Notes under the pieces: generated by a model
The model's input: the letters and a program-made list of their open reading frames with translations, nothing else
The model's database searches: none
Told to the model about the DNA's origin: nothing
Source: Winogradskyella immobilis
Lineage (GTDB): Bacteria > Bacteroidota > Bacteroidia > Flavobacteriales > Flavobacteriaceae
DNA: 64,000 nucleotides
Direction: 5' to 3'
Assembly (NCBI RefSeq): GCF_021887715.1
Contig: NZ_JAIQXX010000003.1
Location: 62,001-126,000, forward strand
Made by a program: the position numbers and the translations under genes
Part shown: piece by piece, positions 25,139-33,122 of the stretch
Numbering within the stretch: position 1 is the first letter of the stretch
Layout: every line of letters starts with the position of its first letter

Positions 25139-26229
25139 AACTCCCTAGGATAGATATTGATATTGGAAAAATCGCCCATAACATTCAACAATTAAAAAAG
25201 CTATATGGATCCAAAGGAATTCAAATTACTGGTGTTACAAAGGTCATTGGTGGCAATCCACTAATCGCTTCAATTTTAGTAAAAAAAGACATAAAGATTC
25301 TTGCAGATTCTAGAATTGAAAATATTGTGAAAATGCGAAAAGCTGGTGTTCAAGCAAAATATTTGCTATTGAGAACACCTGCTTTAAGCCAAGTAGAAGA
25401 AGTTGTTATTTACACAGATATAAGCTTAAATTCTGAACTCATTGTCCTAAAAGAGCTATCAAAATATGCCATAAGGAATCAAATTATACATAAAGTGGTT
25501 CTTATGGTAGAGCTGGGAGATTTACGAGAAGGAATTATGCCTTTAGAAATAAATAACACTGTAAAAGAGGTGCTACTATTAAAAGGGCTTTCCTTAATAG
25601 GGATAGGTTCAAATCTTGCTTGTTTTGGAGGAATAGGTCCTGATGCTAGCAAAATGAGTAAGCTATCATCAATAGCGATACATTTAGAGAAAAAATTTAA
25701 AATTAAATTAACAATTATTTCTGGCGGAAATTCTGCAAACTATCATTGGTTCAAATCTTCAAAAAATGTGGGTAGAATAAATAATTTACGATTAGGAGAG
25801 TCTATCTTTTTAGGAAGGGAGGCACTTTGCAGAAAGCCAATACCTAAACTCTTTACAGACATTTTTACATTAGTGGTTGAAGTTATTGAATCAAAAATAA
25901 AACCTTCCAAACCTTATGGCAAAGTATTTCAAAATGCCAATGGAAAAATTAAAAAATTTAAAAAAAAAGGTTTAATGAATAGAGCTATCCTAGCTATAGG
26001 AGGACAAGATGTTGATGTTTCAGGAATTACACCAAGGCAAAACATTGATATTTTGGGCGGAAGTAGTGACCACATTGTGATAGATAACACCAAGTTAAAT
26101 TTAAAAGTAGGAGATACTGTAGAGTTTGACTTGAACTATAGTGCTTTATTAAGAGTGTTAAATTCATCATATATAACTAAAAATACAATCAATTTTAATG
26201 AATGTAAAAGCGTACTGCAAAGCAGTTGA
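25135..26229 (+). CDS. PLP-dependent alanine/ornithine racemase-like enzyme (fold type III)
   Basis: 364 residues from a TTG that overlaps the preceding stop (TTGA). N-terminal PRIDIDIGKIAHNIQQLKKLYGSKGIQITGVTKVIGG places the PLP lysine at Lys36, as in ornithine-racemase-type proteins. Further barrel motifs are MVELGDLREGI, GIGSNLACFGG, and ISGGNSANYHWFKSS. The C-terminal domain has AILAIGGQDVD and LGGSSDHIVIDN. It differs from housekeeping Alr/DadX in this N-terminus and in the C-terminal domain, so a specialised amino-acid or N-acylamino-acid racemase is likely. It overlaps the dipeptidase gene by 32 nt. Confidence 0.82.
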   Translation: MKLPRIDIDIGKIAHNIQQLKKLYGSKGIQITGVTKVIGGNPLIASILVKKDIKILADSRIENIVKMRKAGVQAKYLLLRTPALSQVEEVVIYTDISLNSELIVLKELSKYAIRNQIIHKVVLMVELGDLREGIMPLEINNTVKEVLLLKGLSLIGIGSNLACFGGIGPDASKMSKLSSIAIHLEKKFKIKLTIISGGNSANYHWFKSSKNVGRINNLRLGESIFLGREALCRKPIPKLFTDIFTLVVEVIESKIKPSKPYGKVFQNANGKIKKFKKKGLMNRAILAIGGQDVDVSGITPRQNIDILGGSSDHIVIDNTKLNLKVGDTVEFDLNYSALLRVLNSSYITKNTINFNECKSVLQSS

Positions 26230-26902
26230 AGCAAAAGATAGTAGAAACAAACTTTTAACTCCTTCGATCAGAATTTTAGAAAATAACTCGCCATTAATGA
26301 GTTTAATGAATACAGATTTTAATTTAATTTTTGAGCCTTCTATTTCTGTAGATTATATGTACCTCGTTAGAGAAGATATTCTTGCAAAAATAGGGAGGAT
26401 TAGTAAAAAGTTAAATGCCCAAAATAAGATGTTGATTATTCGATCAGCATGGAGATCTTCAGAGCATCAACAACTTTTATGGGATACTAAATTTGAATTC
26501 TTTCAAAAAGAGCATCCAGAAAAATCCTTCTCCGAAGTTAAAAAAATTGTTAATTATTTTATTGCTTTTCCTACAAAGTCAATGCATGCTACTGGAGGTG
26601 CAGTAGATGCATTAATTTATGATAATGCTAAAAAATGTGTGATGGATTTTGGCACGAATAAAGGATATGATATAAATCTTTCAAAAAAGTGTTATCCTTA
26701 CTATCCCAAAATTAGTGAAGAAGCTAAAGAAAATAGAGCACTATTAATAGGCTTGTTTGAAAGTGAAGATTTTGTATGTGATCTAAAAGAATATTGGCAT
26801 TTTGATTATGGAAATGCTATTTGGGCAATCGTAAAAGAAAAGGGATTTGCTATTTATAGGTCAATCTCTAAATTAGATATATCAATTAATACAAAAAATT
26901 AA
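26198..26902 (+). CDS. ddpX: VanX-type D-alanyl-D-alanine dipeptidase (M15D)
   Basis: 234 residues with no signal peptide, so cytoplasmic. Zinc site: His130 and Asp137 in SMHATGGAVD (SxHxxGxAxD), catalytic Glu198 and His201 in EYWHFDYG. An Arg pair in RSAWRSSEHQ matches the VanX substrate-binding arginine region. The expected reaction is hydrolysis of free D-Ala-D-Ala to two D-Ala. No vanH/vanA-type genes accompany it, so this is not a vancomycin-resistance cluster; salvage of wall-derived dipeptide is more likely. It is the last gene of the set and overlaps the racemase gene by 32 nt. Confidence 0.88.
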   Translation: MNVKAYCKAVEAKDSRNKLLTPSIRILENNSPLMSLMNTDFNLIFEPSISVDYMYLVREDILAKIGRISKKLNAQNKMLIIRSAWRSSEHQQLLWDTKFEFFQKEHPEKSFSEVKKIVNYFIAFPTKSMHATGGAVDALIYDNAKKCVMDFGTNKGYDINLSKKCYPYYPKISEEAKENRALLIGLFESEDFVCDLKEYWHFDYGNAIWAIVKEKGFAIYRSISKLDISINTKN

Positions 26903-27285
26903 GTAGTCCTTACTAATGAAAACTAGATTGCTAAAACACAATTATATAGATTTGAATTGAAAAAAATGTTTATTGAAATAACCACATTTAAAAGTTGAAG
27001 TAAGTTCTACAAAACATTAAAAGTCTCAAAAAGTCGCTTTGTTTTCTATCATTTTTTTATTAGCCACAACGTTTAGATAAAATGAGTTTTAATTCTTTTT
27101 ATCGGTTGATAAGCGAAGTTAGTTGTTATAAAGCAGCAAGTCAATACGTAGTTCTATGTATATTTTAAAGAAAATGAGCGTTTTACATCAGTTTTTAAAG
27201 ATTTTTGGTGTTTTGCTTAGCAAAAACATAGATGCTATTGTAGAGTGTAGAATTGTTTTATTGCATTTGTAGAAATAATGAGGCA
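26903..27285. other. Gene-free AT-rich stretch
   Basis: No frame or RNA recognised in about 380 nt. At 27061-27070 TAGCCACAAC is the exact complement of GTTGTGGCTA at 22361-22370 in the long palindrome on the other side of the AraC/D-amino-acid block, and TTAGTTGTTATAAAGCAGC follows near 27119. This may be a very degenerate second copy of that element. Confidence 0.3.
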
Positions 27286-27322
27286 TAAAAAAACCATAGA
27301 CAGAAATTAAATTCTGCTATGG
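27286..27322 (-). terminator. Terminator of the SDR/cupin operon
   Basis: Stem CCATAG-CAGAA / TTCTG-CTATGG with one bulge, followed on the minus strand by a run of Ts (As at 27286-27293). Confidence 0.8.
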
Positions 27323-27348
27323 CTTAATGTTATAATGTTTAGGTGTTT

Positions 27349-28095
27349 TTAGTTTCTACCAGCCATTATACCTCCGTCAGTATCCCAAATGGCACCAGTT
27401 ACCCAAGATGCTTTTTCTGATAGTAAGAAAAGGATGCTATTTGCAATATCATTTGGCTCACCAATTCTCCCGATTGGGTGAAATGCGTTAAAACCAGTTA
27501 ATGCTTCTTCAGCTTCTTGTTTACCACCAAAAACACCATGATATACAGGCGTATTTACTACTGCTGGTGATACCGCATTAACTCTAATGTTATCATCTGC
27601 TAATTCCATAGCTAAATGTTGTGTTAAAGAGTGTAAACCTGCTTTTTGCATAGAGTATGCAGAAGATGGTGTTGCTTTAACCGCTTGTTTTGCCCACATA
27701 GAACCTACATTTACAATAGAACCTCCACTAGTTGCTTTCATTTTTTTAGCAGCACTTTGCGTAATAAAAAAGAAACCTCTGTTTAAATCTAGGTAAGAGT
27801 TGTAATCTTCCATAGTATGGTCTAGAAATGGTTTTGGGCCAAAAATCCCTGATGCATTTACAAGGTAGTCTAGATTGTCTAAAGACTCAATTTTTGAAGT
27901 TAAAGCGTCAACTTCAGATGCATTAGAGATGTTTGCTGTATGCTTAACAAGGTTAGGTGCATCTGCTATTTTATCGACATTTCTTCCTACGACATGTACT
28001 GTAGCTCCACTTTCTAATAAGGCATTCGTTGTCGCATTACCAATTCCGCTTGTACCTCCAATGACTAAAGCCACTTTGTTTTGTAAATTTTCCAT
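27349..28095 (-). CDS. Short-chain dehydrogenase/reductase
   Basis: 248 residues. Cofactor loop [11 protein letters not shown] at 14-24 and catalytic Ser/Tyr/Lys: [11 protein letters not shown].. then [20 protein letters not shown] segment after the second beta strand suggests NADP preference. It ends in the usual SDR tail [17 protein letters not shown]. It shares an operon with the cupin gene upstream (26-nt gap), and both are probably controlled by the adjacent TetR repressor. The substrate is unknown. Confidence 0.88.
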   Translation of the reverse strand: MENLQNKVALVIGGTSGIGNATTNALLESGATVHVVGRNVDKIADAPNLVKHTANISNASEVDALTSKIESLDNLDYLVNASGIFGPKPFLDHTMEDYNSYLDLNRGFFFITQSAAKKMKATSGGSIVNVGSMWAKQAVKATPSSAYSMQKAGLHSLTQHLAMELADDNIRVNAVSPAVVNTPVYHGVFGGKQEAEEALTGFNAFHPIGRIGEPNDIANSILFLLSEKASWVTGAIWDTDGGIMAGRN

Positions 28096-28121
28096 TTGTT
28101 TTTATTATTTATAATTATTAA

Positions 28122-28568
28122 TTAATTCCAATTTGGTTTTTTCTCAATGGCATAGCCATCAGATATTGTACTCCCTTCTAAAGAGTTTTCTTTTGCTTGT
28201 ATAACGATAAATGTAAAGGTCTCGTCAGTGTTATTTCTAATAGCTCTTTCGGTATCTTTAGCTACTCTTACCAATGTACCTTCTTTAAGATCTACATACT
28301 TATCATTAAGCAACAGTTGTCCTTGTCCTTTTACGCATAGGTATATTTCTTCGTTTTCTTTGTGTTTGTGTAAAAAAGGAATTGCTGTATTTGGTTGCAT
28401 GCAATTAAACGAGATCTCAGAACTTGTTAATCCTAAATCGTCTTTTACAAACTTTTTACCATCTAATTTAAAATCTGGACTGGGTTGAAATACATTTTCA
28501 GTTAAGTTTGAGAATTCTCCTAATTCTATTTTAGAGTAGTCGTTTGCTGTTTGTTCGTTGTTATTCAT
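28122..28568 (-). CDS. Cupin-domain protein
   Basis: 148 residues. A cupin core with metal ligands: AIPFLHKHKENEEIYLCVKGQGQLLLNDKYVDLKEGTLVRVAKDTERAIRN, where HKHKENEE supplies the usual His-x-His...Glu set. It is the first gene of the operon with the SDR. A TetR-type palindrome lies 16 nt upstream of the ATG. It is unrelated in detail to the metal-poor cupin at 23479. Confidence 0.85.
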   Translation of the reverse strand: MNNNEQTANDYSKIELGEFSNLTENVFQPSPDFKLDGKKFVKDDLGLTSSEISFNCMQPNTAIPFLHKHKENEEIYLCVKGQGQLLLNDKYVDLKEGTLVRVAKDTERAIRNNTDETFTFIVIQAKENSLEGSTISDGYAIEKKPNWN

Positions 28569-28586
28569 TCTTTTTTAATTAAAAGA

Positions 28587-28602
28587 CAGACAAGTCTGTC
28601 TA
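28587..28602. promoter_or_regulatory. TetR operator in front of the cupin-SDR operon
   Basis: CAGACAAGTCTGTCTA, part of a wider AGACAGAC-AA-GTCTGTCT palindrome (28584-28601). It shares 15 of 16 bases with the site at 29213-29228. Confidence 0.75.
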
Positions 28603-28618
28603 AGTTTGTGTAAATTTT

Positions 28619-29182
28619 TTATCTTATGATTTTAGAACATAAATGTTTTGCCTCTTTTATTGGCCAATCAACCTGGTGTAAATGGCTTTCACTTACAGCA
28701 CTTTCGTAAAGCAAATATATTTTTCGAGAGAGTGAACTTATGTCTTCTGTTTTAATTTTTTCTAAATTGTTTGTGACAAGTTTTTCTATAAGCTGAATGA
28801 AACTGTTTTTTTGCTTTTGTATTTCGTTTCTTATAACTTCATTGTCCTTTGGAATTTCTGAAACTGTTTTAATGCACCAACAACCATTAAAATCTTTAGC
28901 CTGAAAAAACAATTGAAGAAAATCGAAAATGGCAAGTATTTGCTTTTTTCCTTTTGGTTTAGTGGTGGCAAATGTTTCAATATCTTTAATAAAACGGGTA
29001 TCCTTAAAGCGTAAATAGGCAAGGCAAATGTCTTCTTTAGACTTAAAATGATTGTAAAGCGTTGCTTTAGCAATTCCTGCTTCCGAAATAATTTCATTTA
29101 TTCCAGTAGAATTATAGCCATTTTTATAAAATAAAGATGAAGCCGTTTCAATAATTCTGCTTTTTGCCTCAGAATGTTTCAT
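28619..29182 (-). CDS. TetR/AcrR family transcriptional repressor
   Basis: 187 residues from MKHSEAKSRIIETASSLF (ATG at 29182). N-terminal helix-turn-helix: ASSLFYKNGYNSTGINEIISEAGIAKATLYNHFKSKEDICLAYL. The C-terminal ligand domain is close to the YxaF/LmrA-like group (FNGCWCIKTVSEIPKDNEVIRNEIQ). Palindromes upstream of its own start and of the downstream cupin-SDR operon share sequence, which supports autorepression plus local control. A Cys in GCWC may serve as a sensor for electrophiles (inference). Confidence 0.9.
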   Translation of the reverse strand: MKHSEAKSRIIETASSLFYKNGYNSTGINEIISEAGIAKATLYNHFKSKEDICLAYLRFKDTRFIKDIETFATTKPKGKKQILAIFDFLQLFFQAKDFNGCWCIKTVSEIPKDNEVIRNEIQKQKNSFIQLIEKLVTNNLEKIKTEDISSLSRKIYLLYESAVSESHLHQVDWPIKEAKHLCSKIIR

Positions 29183-29186
29183 GGTA

Positions 29187-29219
29187 CAAATATAAAACAA
29201 TATTTTTAAAAATAGACAA
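29187..29219 (-). promoter_or_regulatory. tetR promoter overlapped by its operator
   Basis: On the minus strand TTG at 29219-29217, 22-nt spacer, TATATTTG at 29194-29187, only 4 nt from the ATG. The upstream box lies inside the operator palindrome at 29213-29228. Confidence 0.55.
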
Positions 29220-29228
29220 GTCTGTCTA
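29213..29228. promoter_or_regulatory. TetR operator upstream of tetR
   Basis: TAGACAAGTCTGTCTA: perfect 6-bp half-sites TAGACA/TGTCTA around AGTC, nearly identical to the site before the cupin gene. Confidence 0.78.
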
Positions 29229-29283
29229 CTTTTGTGAAATAGAGTGTAAAATTAAGATAAACCGACTGTAATTTTATTAGAAT

Positions 29284-30903
29284 TTACTGGTCGTAACGCT
29301 TTATCTTGTAATCTTTTTTAAAAGTTTTCCAGATGTCTAATAGCTCTTTATAAATTTCTGGATGCGTAGTTTTAATATCAGTTTTCTCATTAGGATCTTC
29401 AATAATGTTGTAGAGTGCAAATTTAGATTCGTCCCACATCATGCCAGGGTTGACTAATTTCCATTGGCCTTTGCGTACCAAAGCATGGTGATGGTGTTCC
29501 ATAGTCCATGCTTCATCATCAGTATGTACTTCTGTAGTTTCTCCTTTTAATAGTGGTAGTACAGATTTACCACGTAATGGATAGATGGTAGTATCATTGT
29601 AAGTTTCGGGATACTCAGAATTTGTGGCATCGTAAAAGGTAGGAGCAAGATCTGTAAGTGTTATAAAACTACGATTTAAGCTTCCTTTATTAATTTCATT
29701 TGGCGCTCTAATAATTAACGGTACACGAATACCTCCTTCAAAAGTATATTGTTTATAATACTTAAACGGTGCTGAACCAGCTTCTGCCCATGACCCTCCA
29801 TAGGAGACAAAAGAAGACGCTTTGCCCATATTATCATAACTGTTATCGTAATTGGTTTGAAGAAACTCTGTAAAAGGTCCTGAGTTATAAAAATCGCGGT
29901 ATGCAGCACCATTGTCACTCATAAATACAATGATGGTATTATCGTACATATCATTCTCTTTTAGAGTAGTAACTAACCGACCTACATTATCATCTAAGTT
30001 TTCTAGCATGCCTGCATAGAGTGCCATTTTACGGGTTTCTATTTTTTGCTGTTCAGTGCTTAAAGAATCCCAAGGAGTAATATTTGGGTGCAATTCTGGT
30101 AATGGATGGTCTTTTGCAATAATACCTTTTTCTTTTAAGGCTTCTAATCTGCGTTCACGCAAAGCTTCGTATCCATCTGCGTATTTGGCTTCGTATTTTT
30201 TCCAATAGCTGCTATCGACTTGCAATGGCCAATGTGGAGACGTATAAGCGGCATAAGCAAAGAATGGTTTGTTTTGTTTTTTTCCTTCTTTAATGAAATC
30301 AATAAGGTAATCGGTATATACATTGGTGGAATATCCATTTTCAGGCCATTTTACAGTATTTCCGTTATAAGAATATGTAGAAGGTAAGTCTAAAGCTTCA
30401 AACCCTAAAGCATTATAATGATTTCCACCACCTTGATGTAATATAAATGATTTTTGAAAACCTTTTTGATGAGGCAATTGATCGGCTTTGCTTCCTAAAT
30501 GCCATTTACCAACCATATAATTTTGGTAGTTGTTTTCAGTTAGTACTTGAGGAATTGTTACTACACGATCACTTAAAAAACCTTCGTAACCCCATTGGTC
30601 TCCTGTTCTATGAAATTGCGAACCTACACCAGCCATATGGTTATCTGTACCTGTTAATAAAGACGCACGCGTTGGTGCGCAACTTGGGGCAGAGTAGAAG
30701 TTAGTATACCGAACACCTTCTGCGGCTAAAGCATCTATATTTGGAGTGAGAATGTCACTACCAAAGCAACCTAAATCGGCATAACCCATATCATCGGCCA
30801 CAATAAGTAGAATATTGGGAGGTTTTACGGCAGTTTCAATAGGGTTAGAGTCTTTACAAGACCAGCAAAGTATTAATAGTAGTATTAGACTAAAAGTTCT
30901 CAT
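29284..30903 (-). CDS. Type I sulfatase (arylsulfatase-like), lipoprotein
   Basis: 539 residues. Lipobox with Cys16 (LCWSC). Metal-binding Asp pair in NILLIVADDMGYADLG (37-38). Formylglycine site Cys75 in SCAPTRASLLTG, the C-x-P-x-R signature, so maturation by a formylglycine-generating enzyme encoded elsewhere is required. Further S1 motifs: MVGKWHLG and the second metal site FMSDNGAAY. It probably desulfates extracellular sulfated glycans or aryl sulfates, which fits a marine lifestyle. No carbohydrate-utilisation locus surrounds it, so the substrate cannot be inferred from context. Confidence 0.93.
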   Translation of the reverse strand: MRTFSLILLLILCWSCKDSNPIETAVKPPNILLIVADDMGYADLGCFGSDILTPNIDALAAEGVRYTNFYSAPSCAPTRASLLTGTDNHMAGVGSQFHRTGDQWGYEGFLSDRVVTIPQVLTENNYQNYMVGKWHLGSKADQLPHQKGFQKSFILHQGGGNHYNALGFEALDLPSTYSYNGNTVKWPENGYSTNVYTDYLIDFIKEGKKQNKPFFAYAAYTSPHWPLQVDSSYWKKYEAKYADGYEALRERRLEALKEKGIIAKDHPLPELHPNITPWDSLSTEQQKIETRKMALYAGMLENLDDNVGRLVTTLKENDMYDNTIIVFMSDNGAAYRDFYNSGPFTEFLQTNYDNSYDNMGKASSFVSYGGSWAEAGSAPFKYYKQYTFEGGIRVPLIIRAPNEINKGSLNRSFITLTDLAPTFYDATNSEYPETYNDTTIYPLRGKSVLPLLKGETTEVHTDDEAWTMEHHHHALVRKGQWKLVNPGMMWDESKFALYNIIEDPNEKTDIKTTHPEIYKELLDIWKTFKKDYKIKRYDQ

Positions 30904-30980
30904 GTATTGATGACTTAGCTTACAAGATATTATTTTAAATTGAAACTCTAACTAAGCCTATGAAAATTGCTAGACGTTTA

Positions 30981-31038
30981 TTATATAGAATTTAAATAGG
31001 TTATTAACTGTTCTACTGCTTTTCCACGATGCTCAATT
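30981..31038 (-). pseudogene. Displaced second copy of the rdgB 3' end
   Basis: The minus strand reads IEHRGKAVEQLITYLNSI-stop (TAA at 30981-30983), homologous to the real RdgB tail IGHRGKAVKQLISHLSNL-stop at 31061 onward. In the best region 23 of 25 bases agree (31001-31025 against 31081-31105). The two tails are separated by a 20-bp palindrome at 31040-31059. Confidence 0.75.
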
Positions 31039-31039
31039 C

Positions 31040-31059
31040 ATTCCTGCGAAGGCAGGAAT
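31040..31059. repeat. 20-bp palindromic element between the two rdgB tails
   Basis: ATTCCTGC-GAAG-GCAGGAAT, perfect 8-bp arms. A related, diverged copy is at 18078-18099. Confidence 0.7.
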
Positions 31060-31060
31060 C

Positions 31061-31636
31061 TTATAAATTAGATAAGTGACTTATCAACTGTTTTACTGCT
31101 TTTCCTCTATGTCCTATCTTATTCTTTTCATTTAAAGAGATTTCAGCGAAAGTTTTAGTATAACCTTCAGCTTTAAAAATAGGATCATAGCCAAAACCTT
31201 TATTCCCAGATTTTTCTTGGGTGATTTCTCCTTTACAAATGCCAGTAAACGTTTTTAGTTCTCCATTAAGATGCAAAGCAATAACCGTTTTAAAATGTGC
31301 GCTTCTATTGGATTTATCTTTAAGATTATTTAAAAGCTTATTCATATTGTCGGCATCATTGCGTTGTGGACCAGCATAACGCGCCGAGAACACTCCTGGT
31401 TCATTATTTAAAGCTTCTACTTCTAAGCCTGTATCATCTGCAAAACAATCATAACCATAATTATTTTTTAAATACTCTGCTTTTTGTATGGCATTGCCTT
31501 CAATTGTCGGTTGTGTTTCTGGTATGTCCTCAGTACAACCAATATCAGATAAACTTAACAGATTTATATGTTTGGGTACTATAGATTGTACTTCTTTAAG
31601 CTTATTTAGGTTGTTGGTGGCAAATACTAAGGTCAT
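31061..31636 (-). CDS. rdgB: XTP/dITP pyrophosphatase (RdgB/HAM1)
   Basis: 191 residues, normal length. It hydrolyses non-canonical purine nucleoside triphosphates such as dITP and XTP to the monophosphate. Motifs: TLVFATNNLNKLKEV at the N-terminus, CFADDTGLEVEALNNEPGVFSARYAG, GFGYDPIF, and a final HRGKAVKQL. Its extreme 3' end is odd: immediately past the stop are a palindrome and a second, diverged copy of the last 18 codons (30981-31038), suggesting a tail replacement. Confidence 0.95.
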   Translation of the reverse strand: MTLVFATNNLNKLKEVQSIVPKHINLLSLSDIGCTEDIPETQPTIEGNAIQKAEYLKNNYGYDCFADDTGLEVEALNNEPGVFSARYAGPQRNDADNMNKLLNNLKDKSNRSAHFKTVIALHLNGELKTFTGICKGEITQEKSGNKGFGYDPIFKAEGYTKTFAEISLNEKNKIGHRGKAVKQLISHLSNL

Positions 31637-31708
31637 GTGTTAATACGTTTAGAGTTGTAAAAATAATACTATTCTTATTGAACTTAAAGTTGTATAAGAA
31701 TAGATAAA

Positions 31709-31783
31709 TGCCTCCTCGAGCGCAGTCGAGAGGTTCTTATAGCACTAGATTATAAATAGATCTCGACTGCGCTCGAATAGGCA
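31709..31783. repeat. 75-bp inverted repeat with 16-bp perfect arms
   Basis: TCGAGCGCAGTCGAGA (31716-31731) and its exact complement (31761-31776), framed by TGCCT / AGGCA outer arms. The sequence CTCGACTGCGCTCGA recurs as a dispersed repeat in many bacterial genomes. It fills most of the 180-nt gap between rdgB and the next gene and could also act as a terminator for either side. Confidence 0.75.
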
Positions 31784-31816
31784 GAATTTCTAACTTTTAA
31801 TATCGTAAATAAATAG

Positions 31817-32992
31817 CTATAACTTATAGTCTGAAATAATCCGTTTAAGTTTTGCTTTTAAATCTTCACCTGTATCAAAAATCATTTGCTCACTTGTAGG
31901 AAATGGAACGGCTCTGCTGTTTATTAAATTACGATCATCACGGTTTAAAGCGCGTCTGTCTCCTCTAAATCTAGCATAAAAGTTTTCGAAAATAAAACCA
32001 CTGTCTATATCAAAATTTTCTATGATTTCATTATTTACAATATCGCTAAATACAACATTAGCAATAATTTGTGCAGATTTTATTTGCTCAACCTCAAAAA
32101 GTCGAGCTCTTACATTGATAAACTTATCTTCTTTAATATCATTACCTAAACTGTCTTTTAATACGTTGCCGTTATCATCTAGTTTATATTGCCAACCATC
32201 TTTAATGCGTCTCTGTCTTACTACTTCACGCTCTTTAACCTGTTCTGGTGAAATATTAATACGAGCCAATTGCAATTGCATGGCATAATCGTATTCTAAA
32301 CTGTCATTTGCATAGGCATGATATTCTGACCAAAATTGATCTAAACCATAGGTGTCAAAATCGAGTAAGGCGTCTTCTAATCGACGTGGAATAATTTGAT
32401 TGGTCTGGTTTTCTATAGAAACAATGACATGGGCAATGCCACGCTCATGCGCTTCTTGTAATAGCTCTCGTGTTTTTTCGTAATTTGGATTAATACGCTC
32501 TATATAATCCAGCACATCATAAGCTTCTCTAATGGTATACTTGTCATCAGATTCTAACAATGCAATACCTCTTTCATAGAAATAATCTGATACATTTTCT
32601 CTAGATACAGCAATATCATTGTTGTAATTATTAAAATTGAAAGCGACTGTTCTGCCATTAATTGCTAATGGCAATAATGGTTTTAAAGCCTCTTGTCGCT
32701 TATCTAATGCAACATAAGTTTCATAGATACGCTGATAATACTCAGGGTTATTAGATGTTTTTAAACCTTCAATAGCACTAAGATCACGTTCATTAGCTTT
32801 ATCGTAAGCATCTTTAAGCAATAAAATATAGTCTTGTTTACGCTTAGCACTTTTATTAGTACGTAACTTTTTAATAGCATCATACATAGCTTTATTATAA
32901 TTGCCAGAGGTTAATGCGCGTTCTACATTTTTCTTGCTTCCGCAAGACACAATGAATAGAACTAATACGAATAGTAAAGTAGTTTTTTTCAT
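31817..32992 (-). CDS. Lipoprotein of unknown function, helical-repeat N-terminal half
   Basis: 391 residues from MKKTTLLFVLVLFIVSC (ATG at 32992), giving a lipobox at Cys17. An extra 12-codon upstream extension is unlikely. The N-terminal half is helical with TPR-like spacing (VERALTSGNYNKAMYDAIKKL, YQRIYETYVALDKRQEALKPLLPLA). The C-terminal half is mixed and ends in KLKRIISDYKL. No known domain recognised; probably a periplasm-facing envelope protein. Confidence 0.68.
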   Translation of the reverse strand: MKKTTLLFVLVLFIVSCGSKKNVERALTSGNYNKAMYDAIKKLRTNKSAKRKQDYILLLKDAYDKANERDLSAIEGLKTSNNPEYYQRIYETYVALDKRQEALKPLLPLAINGRTVAFNFNNYNNDIAVSRENVSDYFYERGIALLESDDKYTIREAYDVLDYIERINPNYEKTRELLQEAHERGIAHVIVSIENQTNQIIPRRLEDALLDFDTYGLDQFWSEYHAYANDSLEYDYAMQLQLARINISPEQVKEREVVRQRRIKDGWQYKLDDNGNVLKDSLGNDIKEDKFINVRARLFEVEQIKSAQIIANVVFSDIVNNEIIENFDIDSGFIFENFYARFRGDRRALNRDDRNLINSRAVPFPTSEQMIFDTGEDLKAKLKRIISDYKL

Positions 32993-33040
32993 AATCGTAG
33001 ATTTTATGGTTTGGTAGTTAAATTTCAATTATGATGCCAA

Positions 33041-33056
33041 ACTTCGACAAGCTCAG
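33041..33056. repeat. Dispersed CTGAGCTTGTCGAAGT repeat (complement)
   Basis: ACTTCGACAAGCTCAG, the reverse form of the elements at 6864-6882 and 33638-33652. Confidence 0.6.
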
Positions 33057-33122
33057 TTTTCAGGTATTTTTAAACACTACAAACTTAAAAATTAATGTTT
33101 GATATATATAAAGTTATTAACT

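Noticed and set aside
26198-26902. Vancomycin-resistance cluster
   Set aside because: Only a VanX-like dipeptidase is present. No D-Ala-D-Lac ligase, VanH dehydrogenase or VanRS pair is nearby.
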